64,000 bases of DNA from Bradyrhizobiaceae bacterium PARB1. Its GTDB lineage: Bacteria > Pseudomonadota > Alphaproteobacteria > Rhizobiales > Xanthobacteraceae. Positions 18,862 to 25,742 of this stretch are shown in pieces (within the stretch, counting starts at the first letter, position 1; the number at the start of each line of letters is the position of its first letter). The DNA is taken from assembly GCA_002256345.1 (NCBI GenBank), contig NKIY01000005.1, positions 376,485 through 440,484 of the forward strand, read 5' to 3'. The translations under genes and the position numbers were made by a program. Below the pieces are notes generated by a model, which searched no databases, had not been told where the DNA came from, and worked only from the letters and a program-made list of their open reading frames with translations.

Positions 18862-19866
18862 ATGAGCACGCCCGTCCTCTCCGTTCGCGATCTCCGGGTC
18901 GAGTTTGCCAGCCGGCGCGGCACGCTGCACGCGATCAATGGCGTTTCCTTCGACATTGCCCGCGGCGAAGTTCTGGGGGTGGTCGGCGAATCCGGAGCCG
19001 GCAAGTCGGTGACCGGCCTCGCCGCCATCGGCCTGATCGATCCGCCCGGCCGCATCAGTGGCGGCGAGATTCGTCTCTCCGGCCTGCGCATCGACAACCT
19101 GCCGCCCGGCGAGATGCGCCGCATCCGCGGCAAACGCATTGCGATGATCTTCCAGGACCCGCTCACCAGCCTCGATCCGCTGTATCGCATCGGCGACCAG
19201 CTCGTGGAGACGATCCGCACGCATCTGAACATGAACGAGACCCAGGCGCGGAAGCGGGCTATCGATCTGCTTGCCGAAGTCGGCATCCCTGCTCCCGACA
19301 AACGGATCGATGCCTATCCGCACGAGTTCTCCGGCGGCATGCGCCAGCGTGTGGTGATCGCGCTGGCGATTGCCGCCGAGCCCGAGCTGATCATTGCCGA
19401 TGAGCCGACCACCGCGCTCGATGTTTCCGTGCAGGCGCAGATCATCGCGCTGATCAAGCGACTCGGCCGCGACCATGGCACCGCGGTGATGCTGGTGACG
19501 CACGACATGGGCGTGATCGCCGAGACATCGGACCGCGTCGCCGTGATGTATTCCGGTCGCATCGCTGAGATCGGTCCCGTCCGCGACGTGGTGCAACATC
19601 CGTTGCATCCCTATGCCAAGGGATTGATGGGCGCGATCCCGACACTCACCGGCGATGCCTCGCAGCGGCTGGTGCAAATTCCCGGCAGCATGCCGCGTCT
19701 GTCCGCGATCCCGCAGGGCTGCGCCTTTCATCCGCGCTGCAGTTTCGCCTTCGACCGCTGCCGCGTCGAGCGGCCGGAGCCGATCGAAATCGGCACGCAG
19801 CAAGTTGCCTGTCATTTGCACGACCCCGCCTCACCGATAAAGGCGCCAGCGGAGATTTTCGCATGA
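18862..19866 (+). CDS. Oligopeptide ABC transporter ATP-binding protein, DppD/OppD type
   Basis: A 334-aa ATPase subunit. Walker A is GESGAGKSVTG (about 49-59), the signature is FSGGMRQRV, Walker B is LIIADEPTTALDV, and the H-loop is VTHDMG. The oligopeptide C-terminal extension with four Cys is GCAFHPRCSFAFDRCRVERP plus ACH, the probable iron-sulfur ligand set of this subfamily. The GGGAGAGATCAG leader gives a good ribosome site. The 3' end overlaps the next ATPase by 4 bp (ATGA). Confidence 0.95.
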   Translation: MSTPVLSVRDLRVEFASRRGTLHAINGVSFDIARGEVLGVVGESGAGKSVTGLAAIGLIDPPGRISGGEIRLSGLRIDNLPPGEMRRIRGKRIAMIFQDPLTSLDPLYRIGDQLVETIRTHLNMNETQARKRAIDLLAEVGIPAPDKRIDAYPHEFSGGMRQRVVIALAIAAEPELIIADEPTTALDVSVQAQIIALIKRLGRDHGTAVMLVTHDMGVIAETSDRVAVMYSGRIAEIGPVRDVVQHPLHPYAKGLMGAIPTLTGDASQRLVQIPGSMPRLSAIPQGCAFHPRCSFAFDRCRVERPEPIEIGTQQVACHLHDPASPIKAPAEIFA

Positions 19867-20843
19867 CGGCGCTCGTGCAGGCACGCGATCTCCGCCGCAT
19901 ATTCGACGTCTCGAAACCCTGGCTCAATCGCGTGATCGAGCGGACGCCGCGCGCATATCTTCGCGCGGTAGACGGTGTGTCATTCGACATCAGGCGCGGT
20001 GAGACTTTTGCACTGGTTGGCGAATCCGGCTCCGGCAAGAGCACGGTGGCGCGGATGGTGGTCGGGCTGCTGTCGCCAACCGCGGGCGATGTCAGTATCG
20101 ACGGCGTCTCGATGAGCGATCCGAAACAAGCGGATGCACGAAAACCGCTGCGACGGCGCATCCAGATGATCTTTCAGGATCCCTATGCCAGTCTCAATCC
20201 GCGCATGCGGGTCGAAGCGATCATTGCCGAACCGATCCGTGCCTTTGATCTGATGACCAGCGATCGTGACGTAAGGGCGAGGGTCGGCGAGCTGCTACGC
20301 CTCGTCGGCCTGCATCCCGATGACGGTGTCAAGTTTCCACACCAGTTTTCCGGCGGTCAGCGGCAGCGCATCGCCATCGCCCGCGCGCTCGCCTCCGAGG
20401 CCGACTTCATCGTCTGCGACGAGCCGACTTCCGCGCTCGACGTCTCCGTGCAGGCGCAGATCCTCAACCTGATGCGTGACCTGCAGGACAGGCTCGGGCT
20501 GACCTATCTCTTCATCAGCCACAATCTCGCAGTGGTCCGCCACATGGCCGATCGCATCGGCGTGATGTATCTCGGCCGCATTGTCGAACTCGCCGAGGGG
20601 CGCGAATTGTTCGACCATCCGCGCATGCCCTATACGCGCATGCTGCTCGGCGCCGTGCCTGACCTTGCCATGTCCGGCCGCGCGCGGATCGCCGTCTCCG
20701 GCGAGATTCCCAACCCGATCGATCCGCCCAAAGGCTGCACTTTCCATCCGCGCTGTCCGGAAGTGTTCGAGCCGTGCCGGCGTGAGGTACCGATGCTGAT
20801 CGATGGCGTCGCCTGCCACGCGGTGAACCGGCCCAGCCCGTAA
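19863..20843 (+). CDS. Oligopeptide ABC transporter ATP-binding protein, DppF/OppF type
   Basis: A 326-aa second ATPase. Walker A is GESGSGKSTVAR, Q-loop MIFQDPYASLNPRM, signature FSGGQRQRI, Walker B FIVCDEPTSALDV, H-loop ISHNLAVV. The C-terminal GCTFHPRCPEVFEPC again carries the Cys-rich extension. The start overlaps the stop of the preceding gene (ATGA), so the two subunits are translationally coupled for equal amounts. It is the last gene of the operon, ended by the strong hairpin at 20856-20881. Confidence 0.95.
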   Translation: MTALVQARDLRRIFDVSKPWLNRVIERTPRAYLRAVDGVSFDIRRGETFALVGESGSGKSTVARMVVGLLSPTAGDVSIDGVSMSDPKQADARKPLRRRIQMIFQDPYASLNPRMRVEAIIAEPIRAFDLMTSDRDVRARVGELLRLVGLHPDDGVKFPHQFSGGQRQRIAIARALASEADFIVCDEPTSALDVSVQAQILNLMRDLQDRLGLTYLFISHNLAVVRHMADRIGVMYLGRIVELAEGRELFDHPRMPYTRMLLGAVPDLAMSGRARIAVSGEIPNPIDPPKGCTFHPRCPEVFEPCRREVPMLIDGVACHAVNRPSP

Positions 20844-20855
20844 CCCTCAAACGAA

Positions 20856-20881
20856 AAAGGGCCCCGCTGACGGGGCCCTTT
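20856..20881. terminator. Bidirectional terminator between the ABC operon and recA
   Basis: AAAGGGCCCCG (20856-20866), loop CTGA, CGGGGCCCTTT (20871-20881). The minus strand reads into CCCTTTTTCG and the plus strand into CCCTTTATG, so it can serve both convergent units, better for recA. Confidence 0.85.
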
Positions 20882-20985
20882 ATGTAAGCGGCGAGCATTG
20901 CAGGGCATCGGCAACAGACCCCCACAACACACCGCCGCAAAACGGTTCGGCATTTGCCCGGCCGCGCTGCGTTCCGGGCCGCCGA

Positions 20986-22089
20986 TCAATCTTCAGCCGG
21001 TTCCGTGCCTTCGGTATCGCCGTCATCGGCGTCCGGCTTGCCGGCGAGAATTTGCTCGGCGATCAGGCCCGAATTCTGCCGGATCGAGGCTTCGATCTTG
21101 GCGGTCATGTCCGGATTGGCGCGCAGGAACGCTTTCGAATTTTCGCGTCCCTGACCGAGACGCTGACTGTCATAGGAGAACCAGGCACCGGACTTCTCGA
21201 CGATCCCCGCCTTGACGCCGAGATCGAGAATCTCGCCCATCTTGGAAACGCCTTCGCCATACATGATGTCGAATTCGACCTGCTTGAAGGGCGGCGCCAG
21301 CTTGTTCTTCACCACCTTCACGCGGGTCGAGTTGCCGACCACCTCGTCGCGTTCCTTGATCGCACCGATGCGGCGGATGTCGAGACGAACCGAGGCGTAG
21401 AATTTCAGCGCATTGCCGCCCGTGGTGGTTTCCGGCGAGCCATACATCACACCGATCTTCATGCGGATCTGGTTGATGAAGATCACCATGGTATTGGACT
21501 TGTTGATCGAGGCCGTCAGCTTGCGCAGCGCCTGGCTCATCAACCGCGCCTGCAGACCCGGCAGCGCATCACCCATTTCGCCTTCGAGTTCCGCGCGCGG
21601 CACCAGCGCAGCGACGGAGTCGATGATCAGCACATCCACCGCGCCCGAGCGCACCAGTGTATCAGCGATTTCCAGCGCCTGCTCGCCGTGGTCGGGCTGC
21701 GAGATCAGGAGTTCATCGACATTGACGCCGAGCTTGCGGGCATAGACCGGATCGAGCGCATGTTCGGCGTCGATGAAGGCGCAAATGCCGCCCTTCTTCT
21801 GGGCTTCCGCAACGCAATGCAGCGCCAGCGTGGTCTTGCCCGATGATTCCGGCCCGTAAATCTCGATGATGCGGCCCTTCGGCAGGCCGCCGACGCCGAG
21901 CGCGATGTCGAGACCGAGCGAGCCCGACGAAATCACGTCGATATCCATCGAGCGGTCGTTCTTGCCGAGCTTCATGACCGAGCCCTTGCCGAACTGACGC
22001 TCGATCTGCGACAGCGCAGCCGACAGGGCTTTGGACTTGTCCATGGAGGATCCTTCAACGATACGCAGGGCAGACGAATTGGCAGCCAT
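20986..22089 (-). CDS. recA: Recombinase RecA
   Basis: A 367-aa RecA, the strand-exchange ATPase of homologous recombination and the co-protease that activates LexA cleavage. The N-terminus ([20 protein letters not shown]) is typical of Rhizobiales. Walker A is GPESSGKTT (79-87), and the L2 region [20 protein letters not shown] is intact. The C-terminal tail is acidic ([13 protein letters not shown]), as is usual for regulatory tails. AAGGAG lies 7 nt before the ATG. Upstream there is a -35/-10 pair that overlaps a LexA box, so it should be SOS-inducible. It converges on the ABC operon across a two-way terminator. Confidence 0.98.
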   Translation of the reverse strand: MAANSSALRIVEGSSMDKSKALSAALSQIERQFGKGSVMKLGKNDRSMDIDVISSGSLGLDIALGVGGLPKGRIIEIYGPESSGKTTLALHCVAEAQKKGGICAFIDAEHALDPVYARKLGVNVDELLISQPDHGEQALEIADTLVRSGAVDVLIIDSVAALVPRAELEGEMGDALPGLQARLMSQALRKLTASINKSNTMVIFINQIRMKIGVMYGSPETTTGGNALKFYASVRLDIRRIGAIKERDEVVGNSTRVKVVKNKLAPPFKQVEFDIMYGEGVSKMGEILDLGVKAGIVEKSGAWFSYDSQRLGQGRENSKAFLRANPDMTAKIEASIRQNSGLIAEQILAGKPDADDGDTEGTEPAED

Positions 22090-22157
22090 TGATCTAGCTC
22101 CTTATGAAGGGATTCGCGACAGGGACAAACGGGACGGCGACGCCGCTCGGTTGATTC

Positions 22158-22186
22158 AATGTACCCTATCTGTTCTATGTTCGCAA
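22158..22186 (-). promoter_or_regulatory. Putative recA promoter
   Basis: On the minus strand TTGCGA (22186-22181) is followed by exactly 17 bp and TACATT (22163-22158), close to sigma-70 spacing. The -35 hexamer lies inside the LexA box, a layout that explains repression. Confidence 0.6.
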
Positions 22187-22193
22187 TATGTTC
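22179..22193. promoter_or_regulatory. LexA (SOS) box, alphaproteobacterial type
   Basis: GTTCGCAATATGTTC matches GTTC-N7-GTTC, the direct-repeat LexA operator known in alphaproteobacteria. It sits 90-104 bp before the recA ATG and about 60 bp before the presumed 5' end of the divergent RNA at 22253. A further GTTC (22172-22175) lies 3 bp upstream of the box. Confidence 0.85.
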
Positions 22194-22241
22194 TTGCAGA
22201 AAATATGATACTGGCCTGTTTCCGGCCACAGTGGCCTAGTT

Positions 22242-22410
22242 TAGAATTGGCTCGACAGAGGGGAAGGGTCCGGCTCCGGCAACGGAGCTTCCAGAGGCCG
22301 CAAGGCTGACCGAGCCCAGGGACTTGGGCACCGTCTGGGGAAACAGGATCAGGCCCGGACACTACCTCTGTCGCAGTAAGGCCGCCTCAGTGGGCGGCCT
22401 CTTATGTTTC
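22242..22410 (+). ncRNA. Candidate structured non-coding RNA divergent from recA
   Basis: No credible reading frame exists here, but the RNA would fold well. The outer helix pairs CGACAGAGG (22253-22261) with CCTCTGTCG (22365-22373). Inside are GGAAG/CTTCC enclosing CTCCG-GCAA-CGGAG with a GNRA loop, GCC-GCAA-GGC, GCCCA/TGGGC and CTG-GGGAAA-CAG. GTCCGG near the 5' end could also pair with CCGGAC near the 3' end. A TAGAAT -10-like hexamer lies at 22242-22247 and a terminator at 22379-22409. The size, about 120-155 nt, fits an sRNA. By eye it lacks the conserved cores of SRP RNA, tmRNA, RNase P and common riboswitches. The family is unidentified. Confidence 0.55.
22379..22409 (+). terminator. 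Terminator of the recA-divergent RNA
   Basis: AGGCCGCC (22379-22386), loop, GGCGGCCT (22393-22400), then CTTATGTTTC. The stem is strong and the T tract interrupted. Confidence 0.7.
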
Positions 22411-22437
22411 ACGCAACTCGCGTTCGGCTTCTGCGCC

Positions 22438-22626
22438 TCAGCCGTCCTTCGCCACCGGCACCGTCAGCTTCGCGAGTTCCGGCGCTACTCCGATCGCATA
22501 GACATCGGCCACTCCTGCCTTGCGCAGGCGCTTCAGTTCCACGACCACATGGTCGAGGGTTTCGACGGTGCCATAGAACACCCTCTCCGTCGGTTTATAC
22601 GGGGTGCCATAGATGCTGTAGGCCAT
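22438..22626 (-). CDS. Small hypothetical protein (62 aa)
   Basis: A 62-aa soluble protein beginning MAYSIYGTPYKPTERVFYGT and containing ETLDHVVVELKRLRKAGVADVYAIGV, which looks like one helix followed by a strand. No family recognised. The ribosome site is weak (CGCTTTTCGCCC before ATG). A clean 20-bp palindrome lies 66-85 bp upstream, in the expected promoter position, which supports a real, regulated gene. It converges on the structured RNA near recA. Confidence 0.6.
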   Translation of the reverse strand: MAYSIYGTPYKPTERVFYGTVETLDHVVVELKRLRKAGVADVYAIGVAPELAKLTVPVAKDG

Positions 22627-22691
22627 GGGCGAAAAGCGTCCGGTCGGTATGCTGCAAAATATCAGCCAGTCCTATAGCGCCCCACCAAGAC

Positions 22692-22711
22692 TTGTCTACT
22701 TAAATAGACAA
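22692..22711. promoter_or_regulatory. 20-bp operator-like palindrome
   Basis: TTGTCTACTTAAATAGACAA is a perfect 7-bp inverted repeat around a 6-bp AT-rich centre, typical of MarR/TetR operators. It lies upstream of the 62-aa minus-strand gene. No regulator gene is adjacent. Confidence 0.6.
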
Positions 22712-22905
22712 CATGGATTGGCGCCATCGCCAGTTGGCCTGTCGCCTTTAGCCGCAGTGAGCAAGGCCGACCGCCCTCCTGATCGGGGCGCAGGTGCCGC
22801 GGCTGCCTCGCGGCGGCATCCGCGCCCGATGCCGCGCGATCGACCGAACGCGACAGCGGCGTTTTCCCGATCCGGAAGCCGGTATCCACGTTTCGGGATC
22901 GGACT
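22712..22905. other. Gene-poor spacer
   Basis: Part of a 279-bp gap. Apart from the palindrome at 22692-22711 I see no supported gene. A 75-codon minus frame (22662-22889) has unlikely composition and would cover that palindrome. Confidence 0.5.
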
Positions 22906-23208
22906 CTAGTTCAGCAGATCGCAGCGGGCGATACGGTTGAAGTCGGCGAGCCGCTGTTCCGCCGGAGCGGCGGGATCGATGGTCGCGAGCAGCTCAGCCA
23001 ATCGCCGATGCGCGCGCTCGGCCTCCGCCGCGGGCAGCGGCGCCTCGTCATAGGCGTCGATATAGGGCGTGACGAGATGGTGCAGCAACTGGCACAGCGC
23101 CTGATGCTCGGGCGCGCTTCGGCTGAGATCGGAAAGTTTCTGCTGGAAGGAGCGGAAAGTGTGCAGGCCGTGGTGTTGCTGTTCGAACCACGTGCTGAGA
23201 TCGTTCAT
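22906..23208 (-). CDS. Hypothetical protein (100 aa), helical
   Basis: 100-101 aa, depending on which of two adjacent ATGs is used; 23208 is preferred because GAAGAGG then stands 5 nt upstream. The protein is all-helical in appearance, with MNDLSTWFEQQHHGLHTFRS, QALCQLLHHLVTPYIDAYDE and LAELLATIDPAAPAEQRLADF. His residues are scattered through the first half, but I cannot match a hemerythrin or other named metal-site pattern. No signal peptide. It lies downstream of the YnfA-like gene on the same strand, with 71 bp between, and may share its transcript. Confidence 0.65.
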   Translation of the reverse strand: MNDLSTWFEQQHHGLHTFRSFQQKLSDLSRSAPEHQALCQLLHHLVTPYIDAYDEAPLPAAEAERAHRRLAELLATIDPAAPAEQRLADFNRIARCDLLN

Positions 23209-23279
23209 CATAGCCTCTTCAAATGCGAGAAGAAGCTGTGAGCTTTTACACTGCCGCGATGGCAAAGGCCAGTAAAAGC

Positions 23280-23600
23280 CTAGCGCGGTCCGGCGATGAT
23301 TACCGCAGCGCCAATCAAACAGATGGCCGCGCCGGCCATGTCCCAGCGATCCGGACGGAAGCCTTCGGCGAGCCAGAGCCACAATACAGACATCGCAATA
23401 TAGATGCCGCCATAGGTGGCATAGGCCCTGCCCGCAGCTTCGCTTTCGACCAGAGTCAGAAGCCAGGCGAACAGGATCAAAGACGCAATACCGGGGATCA
23501 GGATCCAGGCAGGTTTGCCAAGCCGCAGCCAGGCCCAGAAGGCGAAGCAACCGATGATTTCGGCAAGAGCAGCGCCGATGAAAACAAATGCCGTTCGCAT
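23280..23600 (-). CDS. YnfA/UPF0060 family membrane protein
   Basis: A 106-aa inner-membrane protein with four predicted helices. The sequence matches the YnfA (UPF0060) family closely: [20 protein letters not shown], a short loop, [38 protein letters not shown], then [26 protein letters not shown]. These proteins are structurally related to small multidrug resistance transporters; their substrate is not settled. The start at 23600 has GGGA upstream. It is probably part of a minus-strand run with the neighbours on either side. Confidence 0.92.
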   Translation of the reverse strand: MRTAFVFIGAALAEIIGCFAFWAWLRLGKPAWILIPGIASLILFAWLLTLVESEAAGRAYATYGGIYIAMSVLWLWLAEGFRPDRWDMAGAAICLIGAAVIIAGPR

Positions 23601-23680
23601 CAAGGTCCCGCTTGCTGCCTGTTCGTCCGTTTCGATGCGCCTGACATAGCGGGCGAGGAACGGCAAAGGCAACAGACGCC

Positions 23681-23995
23681 CTAGCCGCCCTTTGCCGCAC
23701 GCAGCAGAACGAACAGATGCGAGACGAGTATTATTGCCGACATCATCATCACGCCGAGATCGGCACCGTGAACGATATGGGGCGCCCAGGTCATCGCAGC
23801 CCAGATCAACGTGCGAATCGCAAGCGCGAAGGCGATCAGTCCCCACAGACCCATCGGCTTCGGCGCATACCATGTCGGCTTGCCGTCGAAACCCCACTGC
23901 ATCGCGATACGGTCCTGCGCGATCCGCGGCGCAAGATAGATGCTGCTTGCGGTCATCAGGACGATCGCCGTCCAGAATACGTAGTCCGCCGCCAT
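23681..23995 (-). CDS. Small integral membrane protein
   Basis: 104 aa from the ATG at 23995, which has a very good ribosome site (GGAGG, 5 nt away); a longer frame to 24103 lacks one. About three to four membrane segments: [39 protein letters not shown] and [20 protein letters not shown]. The short [23 protein letters not shown] resembles the DUF1648/SdpI-like motif, in which a soluble loop recalls bacteriocin-immunity membrane proteins, but this is a loose resemblance. The gene is 81 bp upstream of the YnfA-like gene on the same strand. Confidence 0.72.
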   Translation of the reverse strand: MAADYVFWTAIVLMTASSIYLAPRIAQDRIAMQWGFDGKPTWYAPKPMGLWGLIAFALAIRTLIWAAMTWAPHIVHGADLGVMMMSAIILVSHLFVLLRAAKGG

Positions 23996-24256
23996 CAACT
24001 CCTCCACCAGATTGGCATTCCCAAGCACGCGACCTGACGCCGAGCGATTGCCATCCACATTTGTCAGCATGCGACGCCGAGCATGTCCCACAATGCGAAC
24101 CACACGGGGCAGACCTCAAAAAAACCGCGCATTCGCCGCAAATTTTGCACGATTTTTGTCGACGCGTGGAATGACTTGGGTTAGCGGTACCATCGTCTTA
24201 CGGCAACCTCAGATGCCGGCTGATCATTTGACACGTCCCAGAAGTGGTCGTCTCCG

Positions 24257-24469
24257 TTGCCGCTGTTTTATTTTCACATCATCTCCGGAAATACCTTTCT
24301 CGACGACGAAGGCACCAACTTCGAGTCCGAGCAAGATGCGATGAAGCATGCGCGCGAACTCGCCGCCGAACTGGTGCGAACCACAGGCGTAACGAGGGGC
24401 GCGATCATGGTGGAAAACGAGGATGCCGGCGGCATGTTCGAAGTGCCGCTGTCGTCCTGGAACAATTGA
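24257..24469 (+). CDS. DUF6894-like small protein
   Basis: A 70-aa protein that starts with TTG. The start is placed by homology of the N-terminus: MPLFYFHIISGNTFLDDEGT resembles the MPRYFFHI...DDEG opening I recall for the rhizobial DUF6894 family, followed by ESEQDAMKHARELAAEL and a C-terminal strand GAIMVENEDAGGMFEVPLS. No good ribosome site is visible, which with TTG suggests low expression. The function is unknown. Confidence 0.72.
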   Translation: MPLFYFHIISGNTFLDDEGTNFESEQDAMKHARELAAELVRTTGVTRGAIMVENEDAGGMFEVPLSSWNN

Positions 24470-24529
24470 ACGCCTGATGGCCGCGGCGCCCGAAAGCGCA
24501 GCCGGATACGCGTAGATACGACGGAAATT

Positions 24530-24799
24530 CTACTGCGCGGCGCTGCCTGTCTTGGTGCGCGGCTGCTTGGCCGGCGCGGCAGCCTTCGGCGCATCGCTGC
24601 GGACATTGCCCCACGGATCGACCGAGCCCTTGTTGTCGGGGATCTGTTTCAGGGAATCGCGATAGGCCTTCTGCCGGATCGCGTCCTGCTCCTTCTCCTC
24701 CGGACTCATGGTCTTCACCTCCGGCATCAGATTCATCATCTGGGCCGCGGCGGGTCCGGTCAGTAGCGTGAGCATCAGGGCGACGCTGAGCAGTCTCAT
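24530..24799 (-). CDS. Small secreted protein with DPWG motif, paralogue 1
   Basis: 89 aa with a clear Sec signal (MRLLSVALMLTLLTGPAAAQ, cleavage about residue 20). The mature part contains QKAYRDSLKQIPDNKGSVDPWGNV and then an Ala/Pro/Lys-rich tail. The same pattern (YKAALERIPDPKQKYDPWG plus a similar tail) is found in the gene at 27392-27649, so the two form a small paralogous family of exported proteins. The ribosome site GGAG lies in one arm of an 11-bp hairpin immediately upstream (24803-24831), suggesting control of translation. Function unknown. Confidence 0.8.
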   Translation of the reverse strand: MRLLSVALMLTLLTGPAAAQMMNLMPEVKTMSPEEKEQDAIRQKAYRDSLKQIPDNKGSVDPWGNVRSDAPKAAAPAKQPRTKTGSAAQ

Positions 24800-24802
24800 G
24801 AT

Positions 24803-24831
24803 TAAGGGCTCCGTCCAATACGGAGCCCTTA
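24803..24831 (-). promoter_or_regulatory. Leader hairpin that contains the ribosome binding site
   Basis: TAAGGGCTCCG (24803-24813) and CGGAGCCCTTA (24821-24831) form an 11-bp perfect stem with a 7-nt loop. In the minus-strand mRNA the arm nearest the ATG contains GGAG, 9 nt from the start, so the ribosome site would be paired. Confidence 0.6.
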
Positions 24832-24941
24832 TACCATCGGTCTTTCGCACTCGCCAAGCATGCGCAAACAAGACAGCCCCGCCCGCGAGGCGCATGCAGA
24901 CATGTCCGGACATCGACGCCCCATCGGGAGCGATCGTGCGA

Positions 24942-25247
24942 TTACTTGCCCAGGATCTTCTCGGCCGCGGTGACGATGCTGACACCCGGATTGGTGGCGC
25001 AATAGGCGCCGAACTTCTTGGCATTTTCGACGAACACGTCGGTGTCGATCAGAGCGTCATCGGAGTCGCCCTTGTACCAGCCGTCGATCCAGGTCAGCAC
25101 CATCTGGATATCGTCAGGTTTGGATTCGACGAACTGCTTGCAGGACATGGTGGCAAGATCGATTGTCACAGCTTTCGCGGGCGTGACAGCTGCGGGTGTG
25201 GCGGCAAATGCGATCGTGGCAGCAAGCAAGGCATAGGCGGTCTTCAT
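24942..25247 (-). CDS. HdeA/HdeB family protein
   Basis: 101 aa with a Sec signal (MKTAYALLAATIAFAATPAAVTPAKA). The mature protein of about 75 aa contains LATMSCKQFVESKPDDIQMVLTWIDGWYKGDSDD and a second Cys in AYCATNPG, the disulfide pair typical of the HdeA/HdeB periplasmic acid-stress chaperone family in alphaproteobacteria. A GGAGGGGA ribosome site precedes the ATG. A 17-bp palindrome (25352-25368) lies about 105 bp upstream. Acid-chaperone activity is inferred from family only. Confidence 0.87.
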   Translation of the reverse strand: MKTAYALLAATIAFAATPAAVTPAKAVTIDLATMSCKQFVESKPDDIQMVLTWIDGWYKGDSDDALIDTDVFVENAKKFGAYCATNPGVSIVTAAEKILGK

Positions 25248-25351
25248 CGTGGTCCCCTCCCCGGGAGCAAAACGAACGCCAGCGGCCCGCGGTGGGCAAA
25301 GCACTCGGCGTTCGGCACAGACGCTATCATCGCGCGGCCCGCCACGATCTG

Positions 25352-25368
25352 AAGTTTCCCTGAAACTT
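25352..25368. promoter_or_regulatory. 17-bp palindrome upstream of the HdeA-like gene
   Basis: AAGTTTC-CCT-GAAACTT, a perfect 7-bp inverted repeat in the spacer before the HdeA-like gene (minus) and the PilZ gene (plus). Could be an operator for either. Confidence 0.45.
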
Positions 25369-25496
25369 TGCCGGTAATTGCGTGCCAGACCTTCACGAAG
25401 TGTAAACGGACACCCCCGGATCTCTGCGATCGGCTTCAACGACCGGCAAGATGATACGGTTAGAAGTGTCGTGTGGAGACGACACGGACAACGGCC

Positions 25497-25742
25497 ATGA
25501 TCGAACGACGGCGACATCCGCGCCAGCGGGTTTTGAAGCGGGGACTGCTGACCTTCAACGGTGGCGGCGGCATCGATTGCACAGTACGCAACATGTCGGT
25601 CTCAGGTGCGCGTGTCGATGTGGCAAGCCCGATCGGCGTTCCCAACCAGTTTCATCTGGTCATCGAGGCGGACGGGTTTATCCGCCGCGGCCGTCCTGTC
25701 TGGAGCAGCGAACGCCAGATCGGCATCGCCTTCGATCAATAA
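25497..25742 (+). CDS. PilZ domain protein
   Basis: An 81-aa single PilZ domain. The c-di-GMP-binding residues are present: the arginine motif RRHPR (5-9) and N-x-S-x-x-G as NMSVSG (32-37). It is stand-alone, like many alphaproteobacterial effectors that sense c-di-GMP. The start is uncertain: ATG 25497 fits the usual domain edge, while a GTG at 25473 would add eight residues; neither has a strong ribosome site. The 3' end overlaps the convergent caspase-like gene by 7 bp. Confidence 0.85.
   Translation: MIERRRHPRQRVLKRGLLTFNGGGGIDCTVRNMSVSGARVDVASPIGVPNQFHLVIEADGFIRRGRPVWSSERQIGIAFDQ

Noticed and set aside
22253-22373. SRP (4.5S) RNA, tmRNA, RNase P RNA or a cobalamin/glycine riboswitch
   Set aside because: The conserved cores I know for these (for example the GGAAGGAAGCAGCC region, T-loop GGTTCGAATCC, or the B12 box) are absent. 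The name is left open.
22662-22889. A 75-codon minus-strand frame in the spacer after the 62-aa gene
   Set aside because: No ribosome site, unlikely composition, and it would cover the TTGTCTA palindrome.
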